The translations under genes and the position numbers were made by a program. The notes beneath the pieces are model-generated. The model did no database searches. It was not told where the DNA came from and saw nothing but the letters and a program-made list of their open reading frames with translations. 15,407 nt of DNA from an uncultured Clostridia bacterium (lineage in GTDB: Bacteria; Bacillota; Clostridia; TANB77; CAG-508): assembly GCA_934167225.1 (NCBI GenBank), contig CAKPLD010000023.1, forward strand, positions 1-15,407, written 5' to 3'. The stretch's first letter is position 1. The number at the start of each line of letters is the position of its first letter. Of the stretch, positions 1-9,185 are shown in pieces.

Positions 1-65
1 TAGCAGATGATTTTTCGGTGTCGAAATTGGTAAAAATTATTTTCCTTTTTTTGGTCATTTTGGTA

Positions 66-95
66 TTGACTTTTATATGGACTTTTTAATTAAAA
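66..95 (+). promoter_or_regulatory. Possible weak promoter for the TOTE primase-helicase gene
   Basis: TTGACT at 66-71 is a good -35 match. The best -10 candidate, TTAAAA at 90-95, lies 18 bases downstream and is poor. A weak ribosome binding site (AAGGA, 101-105) follows, 12 bases before the ATG at 118. The first 117 bases hold nothing else that can be supported. Confidence 0.3.
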
Positions 96-117
96 ATAAA
101 AAGGATGTGAGATAGTA

Positions 118-2463
118 ATGTATGAGAATTATAACAAAAAACAATTAGTACAACTTATTGAAAAATTAGAGAAAGAAAACAAAGAACTAAAAGAAAAGAT
201 ATATGGAAAAACAGAAGAAAAAGAATCACATAAAGAAGTAAAAAAATTTTCTAATGAGGAAAAAGTAAAAATTTTTATGGAAGTATTCAATGGAAGAACA
301 GATGTATATGCAAAAAGATGGGAAAGCAAGAAAACTGGAATGTCCGGATATTCACCAGTTTGCAAAAATGAATTTAAAATATATAAATGTAATAAGCCCA
401 AGATAAAATGCAATGAATGTCCAAATAGAATATTAGAGTCACTAACAGCCGAAATTATATTAAAACATTTGCAAGGCAAGATAAATATAGGAATATATCC
501 ATTATTACCAGGAGATTTATGTAATTTCATAGCAATAGATTTTGATAAAAAAACATATGAAAAAGACGTAACAGAATTTTGGAATATATGTGATGAATTT
601 AATATTCCAATTTATGTAGAAAGATCACGTTCAGGAAATGGAGCACATGTATGGATATTTTTTGAAGAAAGCGTACCTGCCAAAATTGCTAGAAAAATGG
701 GAAATATATTATTAACAAAAACAATGGAAAAAACATCTTTAGATTTAGACTCATATGACAGACTATTTCCAAATCAAGATACAATGCCAAAAGGAGGATT
801 TGGAAATTTAATATCTTTGCCATTTCAAGGTGAAAGTAGTAAAAAAGGAAATACGGTTTTTGTAAATAAATATTTTGAAGTAGAGAAAAATCAAATAAAT
901 ATTTTAAAAAATATAAAAAGAATAAAAACCGAAGAAATATATACGTTTATAGAAAAAAATAAAGAAGATGATTATAAAGAGCCAGACATAGAAAAAGTTT
1001 TAGAAAATGACGAAATACCACGAAAAGAAAATATAAAAGACACTATATTTTCTAACAATGTAGAATGCATATTTGATAATCAAATATATGTAAAAAAATT
1101 AAAATTATTACCAAATGAAATAACATATTTAAAAAGACTAGCGAGTTTTACGAACCCCAAATTTTACGAATTACAAAAATTAAGAATGCCAATATTTTAT
1201 AAAACAACCCCCAGAATAATAAGTTGTTTTGAAGAAGACGAAAGATTTTTAAAATTACCAAGAGGATGCATGGATAAAATAAAAGAAATATGCGAAAAAA
1301 GTAATGTTAAGTTAACAATAAAAGACACAAGAGAAAATGAAATTAGAACAGATTACAAGTTTAATGGAAAATTAAATAAAAAGCAGGAAAAAGTCATGAA
1401 AGAATTACTAAAAAATGATACAGGGATATTATGTGCTACAACAGGATTTGGTAAAACAGTAGTAGGAGCCAAAATTATTTCTGAATTAAAAACTAATACA
1501 CTAGTCATAGTCAATAGAAATAATCTTTTAGAACAATGGAAAGAAAAATTATCATATTTTTTTAGTATAAGCAAAAAAGAAATAGGTCAAATTGGAAATG
1601 GAAAGGAAAAGCCAAATGGCAACTTAGATGTAGCAAGTTTTCAATCTTTGTTTAAAAAAGATAATTTAGAGGAATTGGTTAAAGGTTACGGATTAGTTAT
1701 TGTAGATGAATGCCACCATGTAGCAGCATATAGTTTTGAAAAAGTTCTAAAGACGGTAAGAAGCAAATATGTTTATGGACTAACTGCCACGCCAACAAGA
1801 AAAGATGGATGGCATAAAATAATATATATGCAATGTGGAAATATAAGAGTTAGGGTGAATAATCGAGAATTAAAACAAAATAAAAAAATGGAACATATGG
1901 TAATTGTGAAAAAGACAAATTATAAATACAATCCGACAGAAGAAAAAGATAAAATACAAATTTCAGAAATTCTTAATGATATGTGTCATAATCCCTTTCG
2001 AAATAGCATCATAATAGAAGACATAAAAAAGTCTATAGAAGAAGGACGAACCCCAATAGTTTTAACTGAAAGATTGGAACATTTAAAGATATTAAACGAA
2101 AGTTTAAAAAAGTTGGATGCATCGGTTATTATATATAAGGGAAATATGGGAAAAAAGAAAACTAAAGAAATTCAAGATATTATAAAAAATGCAGATGAAA
2201 ATAATAAGTCCAGAATAATATTGGCGACAAGTAATTCTGTAGGAGAAGGATTTGATGATAGTAGATTAGATACATTATTTTTAACTATGCCTGTTTCATG
2301 GAAGGGAAGAGTTATACAATATGTGGGAAGATTACATAGAGAACATGAGGGTAAAGAGAAGGTGATAGTATATGACTATTTGGATAATATGAAAGTTTTG
2401 GAGAAGATGTATAATAGAAGAGTAAAGGGTTATGTGATTTCGGGGTATGAGATAATAGAATAG
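118..2463 (+). CDS. TOTE conflict-system primase (AEP) fused to SF2 DEAD/DEAH-type helicase
   Basis: A 781-residue single-chain protein combining a primase/polymerase-like domain with a DNA helicase. Residues about 1-45 are a charged helix, probably a coiled coil. Cys82, 91, 98 and 101 could bind zinc. Residues about 120-255 look like an archaeo-eukaryotic primase fold of the TOTE type: D141-F-D143 is the metal-binding pair, SGNGAH (172-177) is the nucleotide-binding histidine motif, and LDLDSYDR (208-215) supplies a further acidic cluster. Residues about 415-775 are an SF2 helicase with Walker A TTGFGKT (441-447), DECH (530-533), TATP (556-559), GEGFD (709-713) and QYVGRLHR (734-741). All key motifs appear intact. 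In this family the pair is associated with conflict systems and mobile elements; the actual reaction and trigger here are unknown. It precedes the hsd operon but is separated by about 250 non-coding bases, so it is probably a separate transcript. Confidence 0.85.
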   Translation: MYENYNKKQLVQLIEKLEKENKELKEKIYGKTEEKESHKEVKKFSNEEKVKIFMEVFNGRTDVYAKRWESKKTGMSGYSPVCKNEFKIYKCNKPKIKCNECPNRILESLTAEIILKHLQGKINIGIYPLLPGDLCNFIAIDFDKKTYEKDVTEFWNICDEFNIPIYVERSRSGNGAHVWIFFEESVPAKIARKMGNILLTKTMEKTSLDLDSYDRLFPNQDTMPKGGFGNLISLPFQGESSKKGNTVFVNKYFEVEKNQINILKNIKRIKTEEIYTFIEKNKEDDYKEPDIEKVLENDEIPRKENIKDTIFSNNVECIFDNQIYVKKLKLLPNEITYLKRLASFTNPKFYELQKLRMPIFYKTTPRIISCFEEDERFLKLPRGCMDKIKEICEKSNVKLTIKDTRENEIRTDYKFNGKLNKKQEKVMKELLKNDTGILCATTGFGKTVVGAKIISELKTNTLVIVNRNNLLEQWKEKLSYFFSISKKEIGQIGNGKEKPNGNLDVASFQSLFKKDNLEELVKGYGLVIVDECHHVAAYSFEKVLKTVRSKYVYGLTATPTRKDGWHKIIYMQCGNIRVRVNNRELKQNKKMEHMVIVKKTNYKYNPTEEKDKIQISEILNDMCHNPFRNSIIIEDIKKSIEEGRTPIVLTERLEHLKILNESLKKLDASVIIYKGNMGKKKTKEIQDIIKNADENNKSRIILATSNSVGEGFDDSRLDTLFLTMPVSWKGRVIQYVGRLHREHEGKEKVIVYDYLDNMKVLEKMYNRRVKGYVISGYEIIE

Positions 2464-2712
2464 GAGGAGTTTATGAAAATATTATTGTTTGGGATAACAA
2501 ATTGATGATGTGACGAAGATGAAGGAACAAATAAAAGGGGGGGACGATACAGAATAATGGAGGAAATTAAAGGAAGAAAGATAGAAGATGAGAGATAAAA
2601 TTGGCACAGAGATGAGTTAATAATTTTTGTGGAAATAAAGCTCATTCTGTTGAGAAAATTGAGATTCTGTGATATATTATAAAAACAAAAGTAGAAAATT
2701 TTGGAGGAAAAT
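2464..2712 (+). other. Non-coding gap, possibly a decayed gene
   Basis: No ORF of useful length was found. A near-perfect AGGAGG (2462-2467) overlaps the stop of the upstream gene and precedes an ATG at 2473, but that frame closes after 10 codons (stop at 2503-2505). The other forward frames also close quickly. A strong RBS leading into a dead frame suggests either a remnant of a lost downstream gene or a tiny leader peptide. The right end holds the hsd promoter. Confidence 0.4.
2650..2678 (+). promoter_or_regulatory. Promoter of the hsd operon
   Basis: TTGAGA (2650-2655) and TATATT (2673-2678) are separated by exactly 17 bases, and TG at 2670-2671 gives an extended -10. It lies 35 bases before the hsdM start. 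ATTCTGT occurs twice, at 2644-2650 and 2664-2670, spaced two helical turns apart and touching both promoter boxes, so it could be an operator. The promoter is a good sequence match; the operator is speculative. Confidence 0.6.
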
Positions 2713-4233
2713 ATGTCAAAAAATGAAAGTAATACTATATTAGGATATGAAGATAAGTTATGGCAAGCAGCAGATAAATTAAGAGGAAGTATGGACTCGA
2801 GTGAATATAAACATGTTGTTTTAGGACTTATATTCTTGAAATATGTATCTGATTCATTTGAAACAAAGTATCAAGAATTATTAAAAGATGAATATGCAGA
2901 TGAAGAAGATAAAGATGAATATACTGCAGAAAATATATTCTGGGTTCCAAAGATTGCTAGATGGAAAGAAATATTAAGATATGCAAACACACCTGAAATA
3001 GGCAAAGTAATAGATAATGCAATGGAATCAATAGAAAAGGAGAATCCATCATTAAAAGGAGTGTTAAATAAAAATTATTCAAGACCAGAATTAGAAAAAA
3101 CTACTTTGGGAGAATTAGTTACATTATTTACCAATATAGAAATAGGAACGGATAAAGCAAAAGAAATGGATATGCTTGGTAGAGTATATGAATATTTTTT
3201 AAGCAAATTCGCTTCAGCAGAAGGAAAAGGCGGAGGAGAATTTTATACACCAGCTTGCATAGTAAGAACACTAGTTGAAATGATAGAACCTTTTCAAGGA
3301 AGAGTTTATGATCCTTGTTGTGGTTCAGGAGGAATGTTTGTTCAATCATCAAAATTTATAAAAGAGCATCAAGGAAACATGAATGATGTATCCATATTTG
3401 GACAAGAAAGAAATCCTACAACATGGAAATTGGCTAAAATGAATTTAGCAATAAGAAGAATAGATGGTAATTTAGGAAGTCATAATGCAGATACATTCCA
3501 TGAGGACTTACACAAAACTGTGAAAGCTAACTACATATTAGCCAACCCACCTTTTAACGTATCAGATTGGGGAGGAGAAAGATTACAAGAGGATAACCGT
3601 TGGAAATATGGTGTACCTCCAACAGGAAATGCAAACTATGCATGGTTACAACATATGCTATATCACCTAAATCCAGAAACTGGAGTTGCAGGTACAGTAT
3701 TAGCAAATGGTTCTCTTTCAAGTGATACATCAAATGAGGGAAATATTCGTAAAAATATGATAGAAGGTGATGTTATAGATGCGATAGTTGCCATGCCAAG
3801 CCAATTATTTTATGCAACTGGAATACCTTGCTGTTTATGGATAATAAGAAGAAATAAAAGCGAAAATACCAAGAATAAAATCTTATTTATAGATGCAATA
3901 AATCTTGGACATATGGTAGATAGAAAAGTAAAAGAACTTTCAGAAGTTGATATACAAAAAATAACAGATACATATCACAAATGGAGAAAAAATGAGGACT
4001 ATAATGACATTGCTGGATTTTGCAAATCTTCTACTAAAAAAGAAATAGAGGAGAATAATTATATATTGACTCCAGGAAGATATGTTGGAACAGAAGAAAC
4101 AAAAGATGATGGAATACCCTTTGAAGAAAAAATGAAAACTTTAACAACAGAATTGAAAGCTCAATTTGATAAGTCTCACGAGTTGGAAAATGAAATAAGC
4201 AAGAACTTGGAGGCAATAGGATATGAAATTTAA
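2713..4233 (+). CDS. hsdM: Type I restriction-modification system, DNA methyltransferase subunit M
   Basis: The modification subunit of a type I R-M enzyme. It transfers a methyl group from S-adenosylmethionine to adenine N6 at sites chosen by HsdS, as an M2S complex, and also forms part of the R2M2S restriction complex. The start is placed at ATG 2713, because GGAGG at 2703-2707 sits 5 bases upstream. An in-frame TTG at 2701 would put that RBS inside the gene. This gives 506 residues, normal for the family. The N-terminal helical domain includes a conserved block around LGLIFLKYVSDSFE. The methylase domain has the SAM-binding motif DPCCGSGGMF (200-209) and the catalytic NPPF (278-281); both are intact. 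The 3' end overlaps hsdS by 11 bases, implying translational coupling. Confidence 0.96.
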   Translation: MSKNESNTILGYEDKLWQAADKLRGSMDSSEYKHVVLGLIFLKYVSDSFETKYQELLKDEYADEEDKDEYTAENIFWVPKIARWKEILRYANTPEIGKVIDNAMESIEKENPSLKGVLNKNYSRPELEKTTLGELVTLFTNIEIGTDKAKEMDMLGRVYEYFLSKFASAEGKGGGEFYTPACIVRTLVEMIEPFQGRVYDPCCGSGGMFVQSSKFIKEHQGNMNDVSIFGQERNPTTWKLAKMNLAIRRIDGNLGSHNADTFHEDLHKTVKANYILANPPFNVSDWGGERLQEDNRWKYGVPPTGNANYAWLQHMLYHLNPETGVAGTVLANGSLSSDTSNEGNIRKNMIEGDVIDAIVAMPSQLFYATGIPCCLWIIRRNKSENTKNKILFIDAINLGHMVDRKVKELSEVDIQKITDTYHKWRKNEDYNDIAGFCKSSTKKEIEENNYILTPGRYVGTEETKDDGIPFEEKMKTLTTELKAQFDKSHELENEISKNLEAIGYEI

Positions 4234-5413
4234 AAAATATACAGTTGAAGAATTAGTAAAATTAGATATGCTAGAAAAGCCTATGGATGGAAATCATGGT
4301 GAAAAGCATCCAAAAAGTAAAGATTATATAAATAAGGGAATACCATTCATAATGGTTTCAGATTTAAATAATGGAAAAATAAATTATAATAATTGCAAAT
4401 TTATTTCTAAGTCTACAAGAGATAAACTCGATAAAGGATTTGCAAAACCAAATGATATATTATTATCTCATAAGGCTACAATAGGCTTAACCGCATTAGT
4501 TGGTGAAGAATTTAAAGAAATAGTATTAACCCCACAACTTACATACTATAGAGTAAAAAAATATATTAATAACAAATATTTGAAATATTATTTTGATAGT
4601 CCATACTTTCAAAATATATTAAAAAATTGGGCAACATCTGGAAGCACGAGGGCATATTTAGGAATAACAGCACAATTAAAGTTACCTATATTATTGCCAG
4701 ATATAAAAAGTCAAAATAAAATAGCAACTATATTATCAAGAATTGATGAAAAAATAGAATTGAATAATCAGATAAACGATAATTTGTATGAACTAATGCA
4801 AATAAAATTTGAAGAGTGGCTTACTAATTTTAATAAATATGAAGTAGCAAGTTTATCAAAAATTGCTACTTATACTAATGGTTTGGCTATGCAAAAATAT
4901 AGACCAAAAGATAATGAAAAAAGTTTACCAGTAATTAAGATTAAAGAAATGAAGGATGGTATAACAGAAAATACGGAGAGATGTTCAGTGAATATAAAAG
5001 ATGAAGCAATTATACATAATGGAGATATATTATTTGCTTGGTCTGGTACACTATGTATTAGTATATGGGGAAAAGGAAAAGCAGGATTAAATCAACATAT
5101 ATTTAAAGTTACATCAGATAAATATCCAAAATGGTTTTATTACTTTTGGACATTAAAACATTTAAATAAATTTAAAAGGATTGCAGCAGGTAAAGCAACA
5201 ACTATGGGACATATAAAAAAAGGAGAGTTAGATGTATCAGAAGTATTAATACCAGAAAGTAAGGAGTTACAAGAAATGGATAGGATAATGCAACCTATGT
5301 TTGATAAATATATAAATAATTTAATGCAAAATGAAACTTTAGTCGAATTAAGAGACACACTCTTACCAAAATTAATGAACGGCGAAATAAACATAGATAA
5401 AATAGAAATTTAA
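4223..5413 (+). CDS. hsdS: Type I restriction-modification system, specificity subunit S
   Basis: The DNA-recognition subunit, 396 residues, which bridges the two HsdM copies and sets the bipartite target. The architecture is the usual two half-units: target recognition domain 1 at about 1-160, a central conserved helix at about 161-200 (with TILSRIDEKIELNNQIN), target recognition domain 2 at about 204-345, and a distal conserved helix at 346-396 ending in LLPKLMNGEI. The N-terminal half of the repeat begins with the typical short amphipathic opening. The ATG lies inside the end of hsdM, and its RBS (GGAGG, 4209-4213) is within hsdM codons. Both domains look intact, so a bipartite site is expected, but the bases recognised cannot be read from sequence. 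Confidence 0.94.
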   Translation: MKFKKYTVEELVKLDMLEKPMDGNHGEKHPKSKDYINKGIPFIMVSDLNNGKINYNNCKFISKSTRDKLDKGFAKPNDILLSHKATIGLTALVGEEFKEIVLTPQLTYYRVKKYINNKYLKYYFDSPYFQNILKNWATSGSTRAYLGITAQLKLPILLPDIKSQNKIATILSRIDEKIELNNQINDNLYELMQIKFEEWLTNFNKYEVASLSKIATYTNGLAMQKYRPKDNEKSLPVIKIKEMKDGITENTERCSVNIKDEAIIHNGDILFAWSGTLCISIWGKGKAGLNQHIFKVTSDKYPKWFYYFWTLKHLNKFKRIAAGKATTMGHIKKGELDVSEVLIPESKELQEMDRIMQPMFDKYINNLMQNETLVELRDTLLPKLMNGEINIDKIEI

Positions 5414-5460
5414 TTAAGCAAATAATTATTTTCAGATAGTAGATAAAAAGGAGTAAAAAT

Positions 5461-8400
5461 ATGTTTAAAGAAGAACAAGTGGAACAAGCCATAATTGAAC
5501 AATTACAAGGATTAGGTTATGAATATTTATATGGACCAGAAATTGAAAGAGATTATAAGGAAGTAATAATAAAAGATATATTTTTTAATTCTCTTTTTAA
5601 GATTAATCCAGATATAAAACAAGAAACTGCAGATGAAGTGTATCGAAAAATAAGAACTTTTACTAATATTGGTTTAGTGCAAGCTAATTATGAATTTTAT
5701 CACATGCTTTATGCTGGAGTGGAAATACCAATGGAAGGGGATAGAACATACACTGCAAAATTAATTGACAGAAATAATATAGAAAATAACTCTTTTCATG
5801 TCATAAATCAATACACTATTATAGAATATAAAGAAAAAAGACCAGATGTAATTATTTTTATAAATGGTATACCACTTGTTGTGTTTGAATTAAAAAGTGC
5901 AATAAAAGAAGATACAACAATAGAGAATGCATATAATCAAATAAAAAATTATCAACAAGATATTAGAGCACTATTTTACTATAATGCATTTAATATTATA
6001 TCTGACGGAATTAATGCTAGAATTGGAACAATAACTGCTGATTTTTCAAGATACATGACATGGAAATCTAAAAATGGAGAGAAGCCAGAAGAAAATATTG
6101 AACAAGTTGATATTTTAATGGAAGGTGTTTTCAAAAAAGAAAGAATAATTGATATAATAACTAATTTCATTATGTTTCAGAATAAAGAAGGAAAAGATAT
6201 AAAAATATTAGCTGGATATCATCAATATTTCGCAGTAAAAAAATCTATTTTAAGCACAGAAAAAGCATTAAAAGAACATACAAAAAAAGCTGGAGTAGTA
6301 TGGCATACACAAGGTTCAGGAAAGAGTTTTGCAATGGTATTTTATGCAGGGCTGTTATTAAAAGATGTTAATTTAAATAATCCTACAATAGTGGTCTTGA
6401 CTGATAGAAATGATTTAGATAATCAGCTGTACACGACATTTTCAACATGTAGTAGAGAAATCTTACCACAACAATGTAAACAAGTTGAAAGTAGAAGTGA
6501 ATTAAAAGAATATTTAAGAGTAAATGCTGGAGGAATAATATTCACAACGATACAAAAGTTTGAAGAAGATAATGACATTTTATCAAATAGAGAAAACATC
6601 ATATTTATAGCTGATGAAGCTCATAGAAGTCAATATGGAATAGAGAAAAAATTAGATCGAAAAACGGGAAAGTTCAAAGTAGGATATGCTAAAAAAATGA
6701 GAGATGCTCTTCCAAATGCAACATTTATAGGATTTACAGGAACACCGATTGAAATGGCAGATAAGAGTACAAGACTTTTATTTGGAGATTACATAGATAT
6801 ATATGATATGACACAGGCTGTTCTTGATAATGCTACAGTACCAATTTATTATGAAAATAGAGTGGCTAAATTAAAATTAGATGAATGTGTTTTACATGAT
6901 ATAGATGAAGAATATCAATATATTTCATACAATGATGAAGCAACTGAAGAAGTAATAGAACAATCAAAAGCAGAACTTGCTAAATTAGAAACTGTAATTG
7001 GTTCAAAACAAAGATTAGAAATGCTAGCAAAAGACATTATTAGTCATTATGAACAAAGACAAGATATATTAAACGGAAAAGCTATGATTGTATGCATGAG
7101 TAGAAAAATAGCTATCAACCTATATAAAGAAATTTTAAATATAAAACCTAATTATAATGAGAAAATAAAAGTTGTATTAACAGATAATAATAATGATCCA
7201 GAAGAATGGCATGATATTGTTGGAAATAAACAATATAGAGACAATTTAGCAATAGAATTTAAAGATAGTAAAAGTAAACTAAAAATCGTAATTGTAGTAG
7301 ATATGTGGCTTACTGGATTCGATGTGCCAGATTTAGCTACAATGTATATAGACAAGCCTATGAAAGGACATAACCTAATGCAAGCGATTGCAAGAGTTAA
7401 TAGAGTATACAAAGATAAAGAAGCAGGTTTAATAGTAGATTATATTGGTATTGGAGCAGATTTAAAAGTTGCATTAAACGAATATACAAATAGAGATAGA
7501 GATAAAGTACCTGATATTACAGCCGCATATGCAATATTAAGAGAAAAATTAGAAATAATGAGAGACATATTTTACGGATTTGATTATTCAGACTTTTTTG
7601 GATATTCAAATCAAGCTAGGTTAAAAATACTTACAAGTGGTATTAACTATATATTATCTCAAACAGAAGAAGATAAAAAAGAATTTGTTAGACAAGCAAC
7701 AGCTTTATCACAGGCAGAAACTTTATCACGTTCACTATTAGATGAAAGAACAAAAACAGAAGTAGAATATTTTAAAGGAGTAAAAGTTGGTGTTTGTAAA
7801 ATAACAGGAACAGGAAAATTGACTACAACAGAAGTAAATCAAAGAATATTAAATGTTTTAGAACAAGCAATACAAGAAGATGGAATAATAGATATATTTA
7901 AAGCCGCTGAAAAGAATAGTCCAGAAATATCAATATTTTCTGAAGAATACATGGCTGGACTAAAAAATATGAAAAACAAGAATATTGCAGCAGAATTATT
8001 AAAAAAACTATTAGAAGGTAATATAAAGTTATTCAAAAGAACAAACTTAGTAAAAGCTGAACTGTTTTCCGAAAAGATGGAAGCTATCATGAATAAATAC
8101 AATAATAGACTAATAACAAGTGCAGAAGTAATAGAAGAACTATTAAAATTATCACAAGAAGTTGTAGAATCTAGAAATGAAGGAAAAGAAAAAGGATTAA
8201 CAGAGGATGAATATGCTTTTTATGATGCTTTGGTAAAAGATCCAAAAGTTTTGAAAGAAATGCAAGATGACATACTAATTAAACTAGCACATGAATTAAC
8301 AGAAACAGTTAGAAAAAACAGAACAGTGGATTGGGAAAAGAAGGAATCTGCCAGAGCTTTTATGAGACGAGAGATAAAGAGACTTTTAAGAAAATATCAT

Positions 8401-8475
8401 TATCCACCAGAAAAGGCAGATAATGCAGTACAAATAGTTGTAAAACAAGCGGAATTAATGAGTTCGAATATGTAA
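5461..8475 (+). CDS. hsdR: Type I restriction-modification system, endonuclease/translocase subunit R
   Basis: The motor and nuclease subunit, 1004 residues, typical for HsdR. With M and S it binds unmethylated target sites, pumps DNA using ATP, and cuts at a distance. Domains in order: a PD-(D/E)xK nuclease with D129 and E143-L-K145; an SF2 translocase with Walker A HTQGSGKS (282-289), DEAH (385-388) and TGTP (426-429); a second RecA-like lobe with WLTGFDVP (616-623) and QAIARVNR (641-648); and a helical C-terminal region that contacts the methylase (about 690-1004). All catalytic residues are present, so the enzyme should be active. The RBS AAAGGAG (5447-5453) sits 7 bases before the ATG. 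A 47-base gap separates it from hsdS, with no terminator seen, so it belongs to the same operon. Confidence 0.96.
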   Translation: MFKEEQVEQAIIEQLQGLGYEYLYGPEIERDYKEVIIKDIFFNSLFKINPDIKQETADEVYRKIRTFTNIGLVQANYEFYHMLYAGVEIPMEGDRTYTAKLIDRNNIENNSFHVINQYTIIEYKEKRPDVIIFINGIPLVVFELKSAIKEDTTIENAYNQIKNYQQDIRALFYYNAFNIISDGINARIGTITADFSRYMTWKSKNGEKPEENIEQVDILMEGVFKKERIIDIITNFIMFQNKEGKDIKILAGYHQYFAVKKSILSTEKALKEHTKKAGVVWHTQGSGKSFAMVFYAGLLLKDVNLNNPTIVVLTDRNDLDNQLYTTFSTCSREILPQQCKQVESRSELKEYLRVNAGGIIFTTIQKFEEDNDILSNRENIIFIADEAHRSQYGIEKKLDRKTGKFKVGYAKKMRDALPNATFIGFTGTPIEMADKSTRLLFGDYIDIYDMTQAVLDNATVPIYYENRVAKLKLDECVLHDIDEEYQYISYNDEATEEVIEQSKAELAKLETVIGSKQRLEMLAKDIISHYEQRQDILNGKAMIVCMSRKIAINLYKEILNIKPNYNEKIKVVLTDNNNDPEEWHDIVGNKQYRDNLAIEFKDSKSKLKIVIVVDMWLTGFDVPDLATMYIDKPMKGHNLMQAIARVNRVYKDKEAGLIVDYIGIGADLKVALNEYTNRDRDKVPDITAAYAILREKLEIMRDIFYGFDYSDFFGYSNQARLKILTSGINYILSQTEEDKKEFVRQATALSQAETLSRSLLDERTKTEVEYFKGVKVGVCKITGTGKLTTTEVNQRILNVLEQAIQEDGIIDIFKAAEKNSPEISIFSEEYMAGLKNMKNKNIAAELLKKLLEGNIKLFKRTNLVKAELFSEKMEAIMNKYNNRLITSAEVIEELLKLSQEVVESRNEGKEKGLTEDEYAFYDALVKDPKVLKEMQDDILIKLAHELTETVRKNRTVDWEKKESARAFMRREIKRLLRKYHYPPEKADNAVQIVVKQAELMSSNM

Positions 8476-8489
8476 ATAGAGGGTGTAAT

Positions 8490-9179
8490 ATGATGAATAA
8501 ATTAGGAAAGATAATTACATATGCTTCTGGAAAAGATGCAAAAACTATTATTTGGATAGTGAAGAGAGCTAGAGATGAACATAGACAAGCTATTGAATGG
8601 TTGAATGCACATACAGATGAAGAAGTTGGATTTTTTTTACTAGAAATTGAAGTTTGGAAGATAGGCGATTCTTTGGTTGCACCTAAATTTAATATCGTAT
8701 CAAAACCAAATGATTGGGGAAAAACTCAAAAAGCAAGTAATGGACTTGGAAAAGCTCAAAAACTACAAGGAGAGTTTTGGCAAGCTTTTGGAGAATATGG
8801 TGCAAGTAATGAAGAATATTCAAAAGAATTTAATAAAAGAAAAGCATTACCACAACATTGGTATGATTTACCTATGGGAAACTCTGAATATCATATTTCA
8901 TTAACATGTGCAACGCAAAGAAATGAAATAGGAATAGAAGTTTATATTGATAATAACAAAGAAATATATGATTTATTTTATGCTAATAAAGAATTGATAG
9001 AAGAAAAGACTGGATTAAAATATAAATGGCAACGATTAGATAATAAAAAAGCTTCAAGAATAAAAGCAATTAAAAAATGTGATGTAACAAATCAAGAAGA
9101 GTGGGAAGAATGCTTTAAATGGTTCTGCGATAATACTTTAATAATAAAAAGAGAATTTAATGAAATTTATAATAAATAA
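8490..9179 (+). CDS. DUF4268-type protein, lacking the usual N-terminal nuclease half
   Basis: A 229-residue protein 14 bases after hsdR, evidently in the same operon. The opening LGKIITYASGKDAKTIIWI (5-23) and APKFNIVSKPNDW (64-76) are hallmarks I recognise from DUF4268 proteins, and the C-terminal DUF4268 region is about 94-229. In relatives I know, these segments follow an N-terminal nuclease-like half of roughly 100 residues that ends in a catalytic E-N-Q/E-x-K-type strand just before the L-G-K helix. Here the protein starts at that helix, so the putative catalytic strand is absent. Two adjacent ATGs (8490, 8493) are possible starts. GAGGGTG (8479-8485) suits the second better by spacing. 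Its role beside hsdMSR is unknown. It may be a truncated nuclease or a DNA-binding or inhibitory remnant. Confidence 0.75.
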   Translation: MMNKLGKIITYASGKDAKTIIWIVKRARDEHRQAIEWLNAHTDEEVGFFLLEIEVWKIGDSLVAPKFNIVSKPNDWGKTQKASNGLGKAQKLQGEFWQAFGEYGASNEEYSKEFNKRKALPQHWYDLPMGNSEYHISLTCATQRNEIGIEVYIDNNKEIYDLFYANKELIEEKTGLKYKWQRLDNKKASRIKAIKKCDVTNQEEWEECFKWFCDNTLIIKREFNEIYNK

Positions 9180-9185
9180 CAAAAG

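Noticed and set aside
1..58. Minus-strand open frame from ATG 58 running off the left edge (19 codons, starting MTKKRKIIFTNFDTEK)
   Set aside because: No ribosome binding site precedes the ATG, it is very short, and it lies in low-complexity A/T sequence. It cannot be told from chance without the flank.
2701..2712. TTG at 2701 as the hsdM start, adding four residues
   Set aside because: GGAGG at 2703-2707 would then lie inside the gene, and nothing suitable precedes the TTG. ATG 2713 is correctly spaced from it.
8677..8904. 75-codon plus-strand frame inside the DUF4268 gene
   Set aside because: It lies wholly inside a well-supported gene in another frame, with no RBS of its own. It is an A/T-rich shadow.
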